Shown piece after piece: positions 1-10,997 of a stretch of 64,000 bases of DNA. Under the pieces are notes generated by a model. The model saw only the letters and a list, made by a program, of their open reading frames with translations. It did no database searches and was not told the origin of the DNA. A program made the translations under genes and the position numbers. How positions within the stretch are numbered: position 1 is the stretch's first letter; each line of letters opens with the position of its first letter. Source of the stretch: Magnolia sinica (taxonomy: Eukaryota > Streptophyta > Magnoliopsida > Magnoliales > Magnoliaceae); NCBI RefSeq assembly GCF_029962835.1, contig NC_080586.1:71549001-71613000 (forward strand). The letters run 5' to 3'.

Positions 1-200
1 TTGTACTTATATATATGTATATGTATATGTATATATGGGAAATGGTACTATGAGGTCGACCTCATGGGAACTTCCCATGAGGTCGAGCTGTGTGGGCCCC
101 ACCGTGATGTGTGTTGAACATCAACACTGTGCATTTGATGGGTCATATATGGAACTCAGGTGGGATATCCCAAAAATCATTCGTGCATTTTAGAGAACCA
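1..200. repeat. Edge of a GGGCCC-type foldback repeat
   Basis: Positions 1-185 match 18,940-19,100 closely: an imperfect palindrome around CTCATGGGAAcTTCCCATGAG, then GTGTGGGCCCCACCGTGATGTGTG and a stretch on a 'gcatttgatgggtc' theme. The second copy has a short extra segment, so the two are diverged members of one dispersed family. The palindrome may be the element terminus. No coding potential is seen. The family name is unknown to me. Confidence 0.6.
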
Positions 201-1086
201 CTTACAATGAACCAGTGTAATTGAATTCTAGCAACAACAAAGTGCTTATAACTTTCATGTTTGGAAATTGATGTTTTGATTTAACTTCATTGCAGATTAT
301 AGAAGTTAGGAGCCCTTGAGTGGAACAAAGTGGTATTGAGTACAATACTATTCCAACAAGGTGAGTATTGAGTACAATCATTGCATTTTTTTCATGCAGT
401 GATTGCACCATTCATGGGATTTTAGCTGCATTTATTTAGTCCATCCATCTTGTTATCGCAGTGGTTTTGCTGATAGTTGGGTAAGTGCTGGTGTATGTAT
501 TTCAGTCGGCATATTTACAGGATTAAAAAAAGCAAAAAGTTTTACTATTTCAGTAATCTTCATACCATTTGTCCAACTACGTTCATTTAGTTCGCGAAGG
601 ATTATGGTTAAACCCCAATTTAAACCTGATAAGGGCACTGCTCCTAGTTGGCTTGAAACTTGATTGGATACATTCTTCTTTTCACTTCTCTGATATTCCA
701 TTGTATTAAAGAAGTCTTGTACTAAGAAAGATTTGATTCACAACTTAGAAAATCACAAAGCAACAATATTTTTGTGAATTCAAATTCCTCATGTTTGAAG
801 TAACCTTGGATTCAAGCATGGCTTAAACTGAAATTCCTTCAATGCAAAAGAAAAGAAGAAGAAGAAGAAACTTTCTCTACATTCATCATTTCATTTATCT
901 GATATTCAGTTGTAGTAAAGACGGCTTTTACTAAAAAGATTTGGATGGTGGGAAGTTTTTGTGCAATTGAATTCCCTATGTTTGTTTAAATAATGTTGTA
1001 TTGCTCAATGAAGTTTTCTTTCCTTGCATTCCTCTAGTTTACATTCAATCCGAACAGGCCTTTATGGTATAGTTGCTTTACCTTTT
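201..1086. other. Non-coding AT-rich DNA, no gene recognised
   Basis: I see no exon, RNA gene or repeat I can name here. If the glycosylase exons at 2,045-2,350 belong to a gene that starts left of the window, this stretch and the duplication that follows would be intron. The conserved N-terminal exon of that family (histidine-rich, with the EEWG motif) was looked for and not found. Confidence 0.4.
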
Positions 1087-1654
1087 AATTCCTTTTTGTT
1101 TGGTGCTAATGAGATTCTTATACTGCCAATAAAAATAAATAAATAAATAAAAGGAAAAGAAAAAAAAAGATCTGTTTTGGCATCATTGCCATTTGGAATC
1201 CAACAAACAAATAGTTAGCTAGCAACAAATTCAGAGATCCTCTGAGATTGGAGGATCCCAACTAACACTTTGGATGCTTTTCAACTGAATGTGGTCTGTT
1301 GTTGTATTTTCTTGTTAACTTTCAATTCCTAGATTGGGGTCAAGTTGTGTTGTTTATTAATTTCAAGAAGGGGCATCCCTTTCTTGTTATGCTTTGTGGT
1401 CTAATTCCTTTTTGTTTGGTGCTAATGAGATACTTTTACTACCAATAAAAATATGTAAATAAATAGAAGGAAAAGAAAGAAGGAAAAAAAAAGGATCCGT
1501 TTTGGCATCATTGCCATTTGGGATCGAACAAACATATAGTTAGCTAGCACAAATGCAGAGATCCCCTAGATTGGAGGATCCCAACTAACCTTTGGACTCT
1601 TTTCAACTGAGTATGGTCTGCCATTATATTTTCATGTTAACATTTAATTTCTAG
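1087..1654. repeat. Direct duplication, about 250 bp, offset 316 bp
   Basis: Positions 1,087-1,334 recur at 1,403-1,654 in the same orientation. Shared landmarks are the tggtgctaatgaga box, a purine-rich (aaggaaaagaaa) tract, a ggcatcattgccatttgg box and 'ttggaggatcccaactaac'. The copies differ by scattered substitutions and small indels, so the duplication is not recent. No coding frame spans it. Confidence 0.8.
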
Positions 1655-2044
1655 GCCATTGTTTGGAAGTTAGGATCTTCTAATCGAAGAATTTTCAGGG
1701 CATGCCCCATCCCCTCATCCATAGTGGAGCCAATTGGATCAATTTTTTTGGATCACTGAACGATAGGCTGATGTGTATGGGATTCTAAAAGTCAGTAAAC
1801 TATACATTTGTTCATGGGCCGTACAATTCCTCTTCACAGAAATGAAGTCAAGGAGTAATTACATTGATTTCCCTTTTTGTTTTCCTTAACTCATTGATTA
1901 TAATCATTTCTTGTTATCAATTATATTTCTTTGATTCATTACACTCAATTCAGGTATGGTTTGCACCAATTCAAGAGACTGTACATTAGGCATTCAATAT
2001 ATAAGATTGGAGTGAGACTGATTAGGCATTTAAATGTGTTGCAG

Positions 2045-2350
2045 GATGTTGTTTGAATTGCTTGTCCTAACAGGTGCACAAGGTGGGATGGATTGGACTT
2101 CTATCTTGAGAAAACGCCATGATTTCAGGTAGTTATTATTGTAATGGAAAGTTTAAAAATTAAAAGAGAGAGAGAGATGATGAATTCATGGAAAGAAATG
2201 TTCTTTATCATTAGGGCTACTTTCGCCAGGTTTGATGCAGAAATCGTCGCCAACTTCACAGAAAGACAAATTGCATCAGTGGCCACAGATTGCAACCTGG
2301 ATTTAAACAAGGTTCGAGGTGCCATCAACAATGCTAACAGAATCCTCCAG
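2045..2350 (+). pseudogene. DNA-3-methyladenine glycosylase I, two internal exons
   Basis: Two spliceable exons are visible. Exon A (2,045-2,128) follows a ttgcag acceptor and reads MLFELLVLTGAQ...DWTSILRKRHDF. Exon B (2,215-2,350) follows a 86 bp GT-AG intron and reads ATFARFDAEIVANFTERQIA then KVRGAINNANRIL, ending at a CAG|GTCAGA donor. The joined reading is in phase. This is the helix-hairpin-helix DNA-3-methyladenine glycosylase I (Tag) family, which excises alkylated adenine in base-excision repair. The catalytic N-terminal exon and the following exon (the WGFVNHKP region in relatives) are absent; a satellite and telomere-like array start 62 bp later. The 5' part could lie left of the window, but the 3' part is either lost or far beyond 11 kb of repeats. 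I read it as a truncated gene or fragment. The family call is firm; functional status is not. Confidence 0.8.
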
Positions 2351-2412
2351 GTCAGATTGTTGATTGGACCTGATTTTCTTTAAATGATCTTGATAATCCA
2401 TTTTATTTAAAT

Positions 2413-2905
2413 GAGCAGACCCGATTGTGCGTCAGAGCTATCCGAATGTTGAGCGGGGGTCCCTAGAAGGTGGGAACCGCTGTTATGACCATGATGAAGC
2501 TGTCCATTTCCTATGGACAGCATTGGAGTGGCCTGACTATTTGGACAGGCCGTGTTTATGTATTAGCTCGAATTTGTTAGAGCAGATCCGGATTTGCGCC
2601 GGATCTATCCGGATGTTGAGTTGGGGTCCCTGGAAGGTGGGAACCTCTGTTATGACCTTGATAAAGCTATTCATTTCCTATGAACAGCATTGGAGTGGCC
2701 TGACCATTTGGACAGATCGTGTTTATGTATTAGCTCGAATTTGTTGGAGCAGACCAGGATGTGCGTTGGAGCTATCCGGATGTTGAGCGAGGGTCCCTGG
2801 AAGGTGGGAACCGCTGTTATGACCATGATGAAGCTGTCCATTTTCTATGGACAACATTGGAGTGGCCTGGCCATTTGGACAGGCCGTGTTTATATCTGTA
2901 TTTGA
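2413..2905. repeat. Three tandem copies of a 167 bp satellite
   Basis: Units start at 2,413, 2,580 and 2,747, each opening with GAGCAGA and containing a ggtccctggaaggtgggaacc box and a 'cattggagtggcctgaccatttggacag' box. The spacing is exactly 167 bp twice. The third unit fades near 2,890, where the telomere-like array begins. Open frames through it are products of the repeat and not genes. Unit length and position suggest a subtelomere-type satellite; that interpretation is inference. Confidence 0.88.
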
Positions 2906-2914
2906 AGGGACCAC

Positions 2915-3595
2915 ACCCTTAACTTATAACCTAAACCTATTCTCAAATCACAAAACCTATAACCTATAACCTAAACCTATTCTCAAATCCCAAAACCTAT
3001 AACCTAAACCTAAACCTTAACCTAAACCTATAACCTAAACTCAATTCGCTAAACTCTAACCTACAACCTAACTTAAACCTATACTTATAACCTAAACCTA
3101 TTCTCAAATCCCAAAACCTATAACCTAAACCTAAACCTTAACCTAAACCTATAACATATAACCTAAACTTATAACCTAAACACAATTCCCTAAACTCTAA
3201 CCTACAACGTAATCTAAACCTATTCTCAAATCTCAAAACCTATAACCTAAACCTAAACCTATAACCTTAACCTAAACCTAAACCTTAACCTATAACCTTA
3301 ACTAATAACCTAAACCTATAACCTAAACTCAATTTCCTAAACCTTAACCTATAACCTAACCTAAACCTAAACCGAACCTGAACCCGATTTCCTAAACCTA
3401 AACCTTAACGTATTCTCAAATCCCTAAACCTAAACCTACACCTAATCCTAATCTCAACTCCCTAACCTAAACCTAAACCTAAACTTGAAAACCAAAACCA
3501 AAACCCGATCCCGAACTCGAACTTGATTTCCTAAACCTAAACTTATAACCTTAACCTAAACCTATTCTCAAATCTCAAAACCTATAACCTAAACC
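2915..3595. repeat. Degenerate telomere-like array, left segment
   Basis: Dense AACCTA, CCTAAA and CCTATA hexamer variants with interspersed CCCGATCCCGAACCCGA blocks and 'tattctcaaatccc' blocks. The plant telomere unit is CCCTAAA; here the unit is mostly six bases with one C lost and many substitutions. The C-rich strand is the plus strand. The array is cut by the LTR element at 3,596 and resumes at 15,527 with the same composition and orientation. Confidence 0.9.
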
Positions 3596-6500
3596 TGTAA
3601 CACCCAAACCTAAACCCGATCCCGAACCCGAATCCGATTTCCTAAACCTAAACTTTAACCTATTCTCATTAATATGCGATTAATCCAGTCTAAATGCGCA
3701 TTTTGGAACTTCCTGGAACATGAAGCATAACCACAGAAGTCTACTGAAATGGAAGGAAAACAACTATACCTATATATATACACATGAACAAAAGAATACA
3801 AATGGGCGCACAAGGTGATGCCCAACAAAATTCACAAAAAGAATGACATGTTCAAAGAAGTAAAGCTGAGTCGCTGCTCGGCGATCCAACGACCCATCTA
3901 CTGATCCGACGGGGTCCTGCTCATCAACTAGAAGAAGAGAGCCTGTCCTCCTCCTCAAGGCTCGCATCGCCAGGCTCCACGAAGTCTGTATCACCTGCAT
4001 CTATGAACGAGTCTGGTTGGTATTTTAAAACACTGTCCCAGAGTGGGAGTGAGTGATCAACTCAGTGGGTGCTATTAGCCTTAAGTTGCAACAAGCATCA
4101 ATTATAATAAGAATTTAATGAAAAGCAATCAATCATAAACATCTATCTAGTCTTGTTAATGTGCATGGATGCAGGATGATATGATGTATGCCCTCACCAC
4201 AACGCTCCCTCGTGCGACAACATCTAACGATCGCCAATGCAACACTCCCTCAGTGTGACCTCGACTGCCGAGTCGCCAACCTAGCTAATGCCATGCAATG
4301 GTGATGTTAACCAGGTTCTTAGTTAAGTCCATTCATCCAGTAGATTTGGAAATCTGATACACCCCACGTATCAAATGCCCTGAACTAGTTGCGAGGCCAA
4401 GACCCCCCAATGTGTGAGGCCGAGACCCCGCGATCCTTGACCCCGTCGGGTTTCCCCCATCCCCGACTTCAAGCACATGGGGGTGCTGAATGTGGGGTCG
4501 CTCGCGGTCACTAAGGGGAGGCGCGTCACCCCAGCGTAGGCCGACAGCTCGGACATAGTGTCCCATTCCACCATGCCCGGCTCACGAGGCTGTGTACCAA
4601 TTCTGAGTGGGTTATTGTTGGGCTACAACGGTTGTAGGGTGTCCCAAGTTCCATACAAGTGTGAGCAAACAGGGTTAACAATCATGGTTGGCTAGACAGT
4701 AGGCTAGACCGCACGAGTCCAGGCAAGTGCATGTCAGAATGACATCGGGTGCAAGCAACCTATGTAGTCTAACTACAGTCGCCCACACGCACTCGTACAA
4801 ATCCATGGGTTAGCCTCAAGGCGGTCCTACCAACGAGACCGCCTTAACTTTCCCCGTTTTCTTGGCCAACCCTAGGGTTTGGATGGTGGTCCACAACATG
4901 TCAATGGACAGGGATATCAACTAGCAAAATCATCATCATGTTCTCATACCTCAATCATATAATCCATATTCACCTAATAAGCAAGCTAACATTTTATAAG
5001 CAATGGTGCATGTGTGTTGGGTGTGTTAGTGAGGAAGTTGCTCACTTCCTACAACTCATGGAAACAAATTACACATGAAGTAAATGAGGCATGCAAGCTA
5101 TAGGGCATCATCACGTGAGCAATCATATGAGCAATCCAATAAGTCATCATCAAATTTGCACCAAGTCATGTAAGAAGCAAGAACAACGTCATGTGGGGAA
5201 ATCAAATAAACATACAATTCCAAACCACTCTAAATAAATATAAAATTCCTAGGTTCCTCTATATTCTCTAAATGCATCAAGGAAGCAGTCAAAATCATTA
5301 AGCTCATATTGAAATTGGTGCTAGGCCACCTAGGAGCAATAGTCCGCACCTTAAGAGGAGATTTCCATTCTTTGAGATATTAGGGTTTGGGGATTTGGGT
5401 AAAACCACCATTTCCTAAATCAAAATCAAGAATACAACATTAATGCCTATAAATCTACACTAAGTTGCTCTATTGAAGGGAAATATACCATTCTTACCTC
5501 CTCTTCTTGGCATGGGTGGGTTTGGTGGAGGTTTCCTTGGAGAATGGGTAGAGAGTTTGCAAGTTTGAGCTTCCTTGGGCCCCACCTCCTTCCACATACT
5601 CTTTTCCTTTCTTCTTCCTCTCTCTTTCTCCTCCTTTCTCCTCTTTCCTCTTCTCCCTTTCTCTCTTTTCTCTCTTCTCTCTTTCCTTTCTCTAGAACAA
5701 ATTCGTATGGGGAGAGGGGTGCCCCAAATGAGGCCTTTATATAGTCTCAGGTTTGGTGTAAATGGCCCTAAGGGATGGGTTTTCACTATACTAGACCTAT
5801 GAGAGGGTCTTTCAAGCCTCTAGGGCCCACTATGGGGTGTACAAGTCAATATACACCGTAGGATAGTTAGCCCTAATGATGATCTACGTATGGATATGAT
5901 CGGCCCGCCATTTGGATGCGCCGATCGACAGATATGATGAGAAGTCTATTCAACGGTCGTCGATGGTCGATCGGGGCCGCGGCTATACGGATATAAGCAG
6001 GGGAATATCCTTACTCTATGTGTGAAGTTTGATCGCAAACCGACGGTCTGAAATCCTCAACTTTGCATAAGAGTGGACGACTCAATTCACTTAAGTTCCA
6101 ACTCCTTCCTTTAGGGTATTTGCACTTCTCATGCACTCATCCTTCGGCTCAAGTTGATCGGTTCTGGACCGTACCCAGGTCCGATTCCCGTGATGGACGT
6201 CAAGCCCAATGGGATGGACATTATTCTATAGTTTTGGAACTAGTGGTACACCAACGAGCGGTCTAGAGCTTGTTTAGATAACTAAGGTAGTTCTGGTGGT
6301 CCTCTAGCCATAAAACTTATAAGATAGGTGCTCCATGGCCCGATGAAGGGCCATGTAAAATTTGGGAATGATCGGATATGGGGTTTGGTCGCACGGGTCT
6401 AATTTGCGATTAACGGTCACTGTGCCACGATCGGGACCCAGATTTTGTGGGCGGGTGTAGAAAAATACATTAGACCCTCATCGTAAATTATGAAGAAATC

Positions 6501-7087
6501 TGATGGCTGAAATGTCTTACATTTTAGTTTTTATTTACACGTGCCAGATTCCAATTTTGGCATTGGTGGGGCGCATCTGGCAAGTGCCAGATTACACTTC
6601 TGGGTGTCCACTGGGTCCGTGGTCCGCGATGGTCCCCAAGCCCAGTGAGATCTATGCTCCCCTCAATTTTTATAATTTTCTGACCTTCCTATGTCGTGGT
6701 ATAGCCCGCACGGGCTGCTGCCAAGTGTAAATGGTCATTTGGCTTGACGGTCCGCACTTGGCCCAATCACAACCCGACTGGTCTATTCTAATGGGCTAAT
6801 CCTAACTTAATTTAGTTATGGCACCAAACCATAAGTAGTTTAAACGAACGGTCCTGCGGCACATCCTACGAGGACGCCTCAGTACACTGTTCTGGTTGGA
6901 CGGGACGTTTATGATTAACCGGACTTGTGCGGTTCTTTACTGGCTTCACCCTTGTATAGACTAACATTAAGTGCTATTGATCATTTAAGTGATATAATAA
7001 GTTAATTAATAATAAAAAAATAAAAATAAAATAAAAATTTAAGGAATTTTTTGGAAATCCAAAACAGTGAAAATTCAGGATGTTACA
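3596..7087 (-). repeat. 3' LTR of the 11.9 kb element
   Basis: It matches 12,032-15,526 along its length except at the left edge. There the first 10 bases (TGTAACACCC) fit the other LTR, but positions 3,606-3,666 are telomere-like sequence in place of the 64 bp found in the other copy. It carries a minus-strand TATA motif (5,736-5,743), a GA-rich leader and the family acidic mini-ORF (3,924-3,998). Open frames shared by both LTRs are not genes. Confidence 0.88.
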
Positions 7088-7100
7088 ATCTACCTCCCTT
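7088..7100 (-). other. Polypurine tract of the 11.9 kb element
   Basis: On the minus strand this reads AAGGGAGGTAGAT immediately before the LTR start TGTAAC, preceded by a GGGGACGAAATT block. The outer chromovirus has the same arrangement at 53,971-54,003 (GAGGACGAAATT then AAGGGGGGTAGAT). It primes plus-strand DNA synthesis in this family. Confidence 0.85.
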
Positions 7101-8133
7101 AAAAATAATTTCGTCCCCGAAATTGCCTAAGGGTAGTAAGTAAAGACTTCATTATTTCATTTGCCTAGGTTTGTTGATTTCAAGTTTATATGCATGGTAG
7201 GGTGTATACTATCTACGCTAAGCTGGCTCATTTTAGTCTACCCCTCTTAAAACTTTTTCACCCTGATGGTTTACTAAAATTTATTTATAAAGATTTAGAT
7301 TCATGGAGACAGTTTTCTTCTATCTAGAGTAAAAATATTTGTTTTCAATAATAGATCAATATGGAGAGACGGTTGTAGTAGGCTTGTACCCGATACGTCG
7401 ATCATCTGCCTGATTAGGGTAGAGGGCTCATCGTATCCCTTCTTCGTCCTGGTGGATCCTGGTCTTCTGCTCGGCCAAAGCAGTGAGTCCATTGGTAGTC
7501 GCCCAGGATTGAGAATTGAGTCAAGCCGCGAATGCTTCGCAGGCGTATACTTCCGTAATTCCGTAGTCCGATCAATCTAAATGTTTAGGTAACGACCATT
7601 ATTGGAATGTTTAAATCTCATATTTATAAGGTTGTCTTTTGGGTCTTGGTCCGAAAGAGTTCTCTTTTTAATTCTTGTCTAACTTAGTGATTTAAATCTC
7701 CCACGGTGCTTATAGTCAAATGATTATCCTAAAAAGGTTTCTAGTAGTATAAAATTTTAGATGTATATCACCAATTCGATCTCATGTCTAGTGGGTTAAG
7801 AGCAGACTGTACTTTAGTTTCATAAAATTCAAGAATGAATGAATAATTGAAAATTTTAAAGTATTCTGGTGGTTTAAAGTGTTAATAACATTAATAAGGA
7901 CGCAGTAAGGCAATCATACATACAAGCATTCACAAGGCAACATGAAAATTTCAAGGCAATCCATACATACATATTGGATTCAAAGTGTCATTAGTATGGC
8001 CAGTTACATCCTACAATATGGATTTCAGCATAGATATTCCAAATGTAAAGGAAATATAACCTAGTCAAGCAAAAGTTCTAATTATCTTTCAACACATGGA
8101 AATAGTCCTAACTGACTCAAAACAAACTACTAA
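7101..8133. other. LTR-element interior, no coding sequence seen
   Basis: This is the 3'-proximal interior (minus-strand sense) between the ORF1 remnant and the polypurine tract, where a full element would carry pol. I find no reverse transcriptase, RNase H, integrase or chromodomain motif in any frame. Short open frames here lack recognisable domains. Confidence 0.6.
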
Positions 8134-8202
8134 TTATCCGCGTGTTAAGCTTCTATTCTTCTGGGTCGGACGAGGGTGGGGGTGCTTTTTTTTTTTTCCC
8201 AT
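8134..8202 (-). pseudogene. ORF1 N-terminal remnant, 22 codons
   Basis: On the minus strand an ATG opens MGKKKKHPHPRPTQKNRS and stops after 22 codons. About 70 bases upstream and the start context (ttctttccctcATGGGAAA) resemble the ORF1 start of the chromovirus at 37,345 (ttctttcactcATGGGGAAGAAG, giving MGKKRP). The A12 run here suggests slippage. Everything downstream of this start that would be ORF1 and pol is gone. It shows that the non-autonomous element descends from an ORF1-bearing relative. Confidence 0.6.
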
Positions 8203-8450
8203 GAGGGAAAGAATCACAGAATGGAGAAGGAGGCAACAGTTGTTAGGAATGCCACTTCCCTTGGCAAGGAAAATGGATTGTTGTTGAGAATGTTTTTTTT
8301 TGGAAAAATGAAATGGGTTTAGTGTTGGATTTGTGAATGGGGTTTGAGATGGGTTTGAAGTAAATCTAGAATGGGAGAGTTCTCTCTAAGGTTTAGAAGG
8401 GGTGGTGACCCTAGAAAGGCCGCGGGAATGAAAAGAAGAAGAACATCATC
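8203..8450 (-). other. G-poor ORF1 leader segment
   Basis: On the minus strand this is rich in A, C and T, with motifs such as 'accccattcacaaatccaac', like the leader at 36,920-37,220 in the chromovirus. A second, weaker leader-like stretch lies at 10,311-10,460. The captured gene fragments lie between the two. Confidence 0.45.
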
Positions 8451-9407
8451 TCCTCAATGTGGTATGAATCTTGATTACATAAGAAAATAAGAAAACTTAC
8501 AATATTTTAGTGAAGTCTGCATCGAATATGAACTTAGAAAGAATTAAACAATCAAACTCAACCCTATTCGAGAGTCAAAGTTCAACAGTACTAGAAACTA
8601 TTTGAAGTAGAAAAATATACTAAAAATAATCTAATTTAATCATACAAGATGATTTCTATCATGGTTAGAAGTAATTTTTTTTTTTTTTTAAAAGAAACAA
8701 AATACTAAAACTCAAATATGGAAAAATACACTTGGTTCATTGGCAACCCACGGGGCATCAATCTTCATCTGTTAACTGATGTTATGGATATACCAGAAAT
8801 TTCAAGGAGGCTATTCCATGAAACTGGGCATTTTGACACATTTTGTAGGTTAAGAGGTTCCTACATGTATAGAAAATTCTACAGTAGTAGAAGAATGTAT
8901 TGTAGAGACTACGTAAGATTATCTAGATGGTTTCTAAAGTTTTCTTAGTCGCAGGATAACATCGTAAGTCTTATCTTAGCTATTTATGTAAGGTAGCTAA
9001 AATGATCTTAGGTCTACATAAGGAAGACGGGTCCTCATTTATAACTAACCACATAGACCACATTCTTGAGTTCTAGTGTAACAAATTCGCTTACCTTGAA
9101 GGCTCTCTTATATTACTCTCCACTCCAGAATAGCGTGACTACACTATGGTAGTAGGCTGACTCATTCGCAATGAGGCTGTGTGCGAGAGCTTGTGGTTTG
9201 CAATTAGGAAAATACTCCAGATATGACACTAGGACCCAAGAACCGGCCATGGTGGAGACTCACATTGACTACACTCGCATCTTGACATGGTCTCATTCAG
9301 TACTAAACCCAACACAATTATTACATGCACACCTCAAATGGCGAAGTCGAGCAAGCAAACTAGGCGATAGAGTCAAGCGAGCTATATCATGTATATACAT
9401 ATATAAT
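8451..9407. other. LTR-element interior of unknown origin
   Basis: AT-rich sequence between the leader-like segment and the PPR fragment. Frames on both strands were read and no domain was recognised. It may be intron or flank carried with the captured gene fragments; that is a guess based on position. Confidence 0.35.
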
Positions 9408-9600
9408 TTAAATCTCACTTTCTTTACAATAGGCTTTAATCGACGAAGTACAATTAACCCCATTCGGCAAAATACCCTTCTCACCCATCAACAACAAAAT
9501 ATCTAATGCAACTTCTGTCTTACCCAGCTCACACCATCTATCAATCAATAAATGACAAGTTACCACATGTGGTTCCATCTTATCAAATATTATAATGAAC
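9408..9600 (-). pseudogene. Captured pentatricopeptide repeat (PPR) fragment
   Basis: The minus-strand frame ending at TAA 9,408-9,410 reads IFDKMEPHVVTCHLLIDRWC, then ELGKTEVALDILLLMGEKG, then ILPNGVNCTSSIKAYCKES. This fits the 35-residue P-type PPR pattern (VTYNTLIDGYCK...ALxLxxxMxxKGIxPNxVTYTSLIxAYCK) over about one and a half repeats. PPR proteins bind organellar RNA. The frame is closed by stops on both sides, so it cannot be a functional PPR gene. It lies inside the non-autonomous LTR element in the element's sense orientation, which suggests transduplication of host sequence. An older PPR pseudogene invaded by fragments is less likely because the LTRs and target duplication enclose it. 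Confidence 0.75.
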
Positions 9601-9914
9601 TCAACCTAGACAGGACCTAAATCAGACCTAAGAAAACTATTTATTAGTTAATATAAGAAAGTCTACAGGGTCTTTTAAAACAAGCATGCATGTATGATAA
9701 GTACCAACCCTTTTTTTTTTCTTTTTGTGTTCTAAGGCGTCTAGATACTTGAATTTCTTAAGGGACAATGCATCATAGAGTAGAAGATTCTAGAAAGCAG
9801 TGATTGGAGGAAATGGTTGAAATGCCTAGGAACGAAACACAATAGGACCTTGAGTACCCAATCCACTGAAGTGCACACATATAATTCATAATCAGAATAT
9901 GTGCAAAATCATAA
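9601..9914. other. LTR-element interior, no feature recognised
   Basis: This lies between the PPR fragment and the acidic open frame. Neither strand gives a frame with a known domain. Confidence 0.35.
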
Positions 9915-10190
9915 CTAACCATAAGGAAACAACACAGAGAAACATGGTGAAAGAAAACTTTCTAAGCTCTCTAAATCAGCCTTCTTGGAGGAAAACCCAT
10001 CATTTGAAATGTATCCTTCAGTGTGCACAAGGTCTTTAACTAGAGGAGGTTCTATCCTATCATCCTCAAGCGAATCTTCAATTTCCATAACCTCGTCAAC
10101 TGTAGTAAGCATTAGTCTTCCATCACCTTCAGCCCGAACGGGCTTGTAAACAACAGAATCAACATCAGTTGAGGAAGACTCAAAACAACT
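9915..10190 (-). pseudogene. Acidic open frame of unknown origin, possibly captured
   Basis: A minus-strand frame is open from about 10,190 to 9,915. It includes SVVYKPVRAEGDGRL, MLTTVDEVMEIEDSLEDD and RIEPPLVKDLVHTEGY. Composition looks like a real protein (acidic, charged, few rare residues) and unlike Gag or Pol. The last dozen residues look like read-through into non-coding DNA. I do not recognise the family. It could be the N-terminal part of the same PPR gene whose repeats appear at 9,408-9,600, or a second captured gene. No ATG is required if it is an internal exon. Confidence 0.4.
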
Positions 10191-10460
10191 GATTTTTTTT
10201 TTTTCAAGAGAAGTCTCTTAAACGTGATCTCCACCGTGCATCTCCACATCAATGAACACTTCTTTTATTTAAAATCATCCACATGCATTGACAAATGTAA
10301 GATTTGAAATGTGTGGTTGGAGGGAAGGGAAATATGAAGAAGAAGAATGTGGTTTTGGGATTTGGTTTTGAGAATAGGAGAGGGAGAGGTCTTTCTAGGG
10401 GTTTAGAAGCAATGGAGGGAAGTGAGAGGGGAGGAATGAGGGGTTTGGGTCCTTAAAATG

Positions 10461-10861
10461 CAATAGCAATGGGTCCCACTCGTGTGTACATTGAAAGGGA
10501 GAAGGGGACCCATCTTGTAATGTTTATTATACTTTAATTAACTAAATTATTTTAAAATTTTTTATGATGATTTATCATCAAATTTTAAGTCATCTCATAA
10601 AATTTTATATTATTTGGAAGTATAGATAAATTATTAAAATTCTAGGAGCAACAACTGTCTGAAATTAATAATTTTTGGACAGTTGGTGAAACACCTTAAT
10701 TTTAATTATATTATAATTTTTATTTTATTTTTTTCTTATTTTTATATAAAACTAGACTCATCAAGCTTCAATCTGGCTTTTGAATCACCTAAATCGGAGT
10801 TGTAACGAATGAGATATGAATTTTTAAAGTTGACCCAACATTGCAGAAAATTTCAGCGTGC
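10461..10861. other. AT-rich element interior
   Basis: Strongly AT-rich, with short inverted motifs such as gatgatttatcatc. No coding frame is seen. It abuts the GC-rich minisatellite, giving a sharp composition step near 10,860. Confidence 0.4.
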
Positions 10862-10997
10862 AACTCGGGCCGGGCGGGGTCACGCGGGCCGGGCGGGGTG
10901 GCGCGCGCGCTGGGCGGGGTGCAACGCCCGCTGGGCGGGGTCCCGCCGAGTCTCTGGAGCCCGGGCGGGGTGACAACGCGGGTCGGGCGGGGTGGCC
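10862..10997. repeat. GC-rich minisatellite, six GGGCGGGGT units
   Basis: Six GGGCGGGGT cores are spaced about 18-28 bases apart, most preceded by a GCC or GCT triplet. The block is almost entirely G and C inside otherwise AT-rich DNA. Guanine runs on the plus strand could form G-quadruplexes; on the element's sense strand (minus) they are C-rich. Confidence 0.85.

Noticed and set aside
2427..2905. Overlapping open frames on both strands giving 119, 71 and 63 residue proteins
   Set aside because: They are translations of the 167 bp satellite. The same peptide repeats with unit period and no domain is recognisable.
4333..4574. Open frames identical in both copies of the 3.49 kb repeat (also 12,772-13,013)
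   Set aside because: They lie within LTRs and over the shared core module. Identity reflects LTR duplication, not gene conservation.
5460..5802. Lys/Arg/Glu-rich and Ser/Leu/Phe-rich frames (also 13,984-14,184)
   Set aside because: Both strands of a polypurine/polypyrimidine tract in the LTR leader; low complexity.
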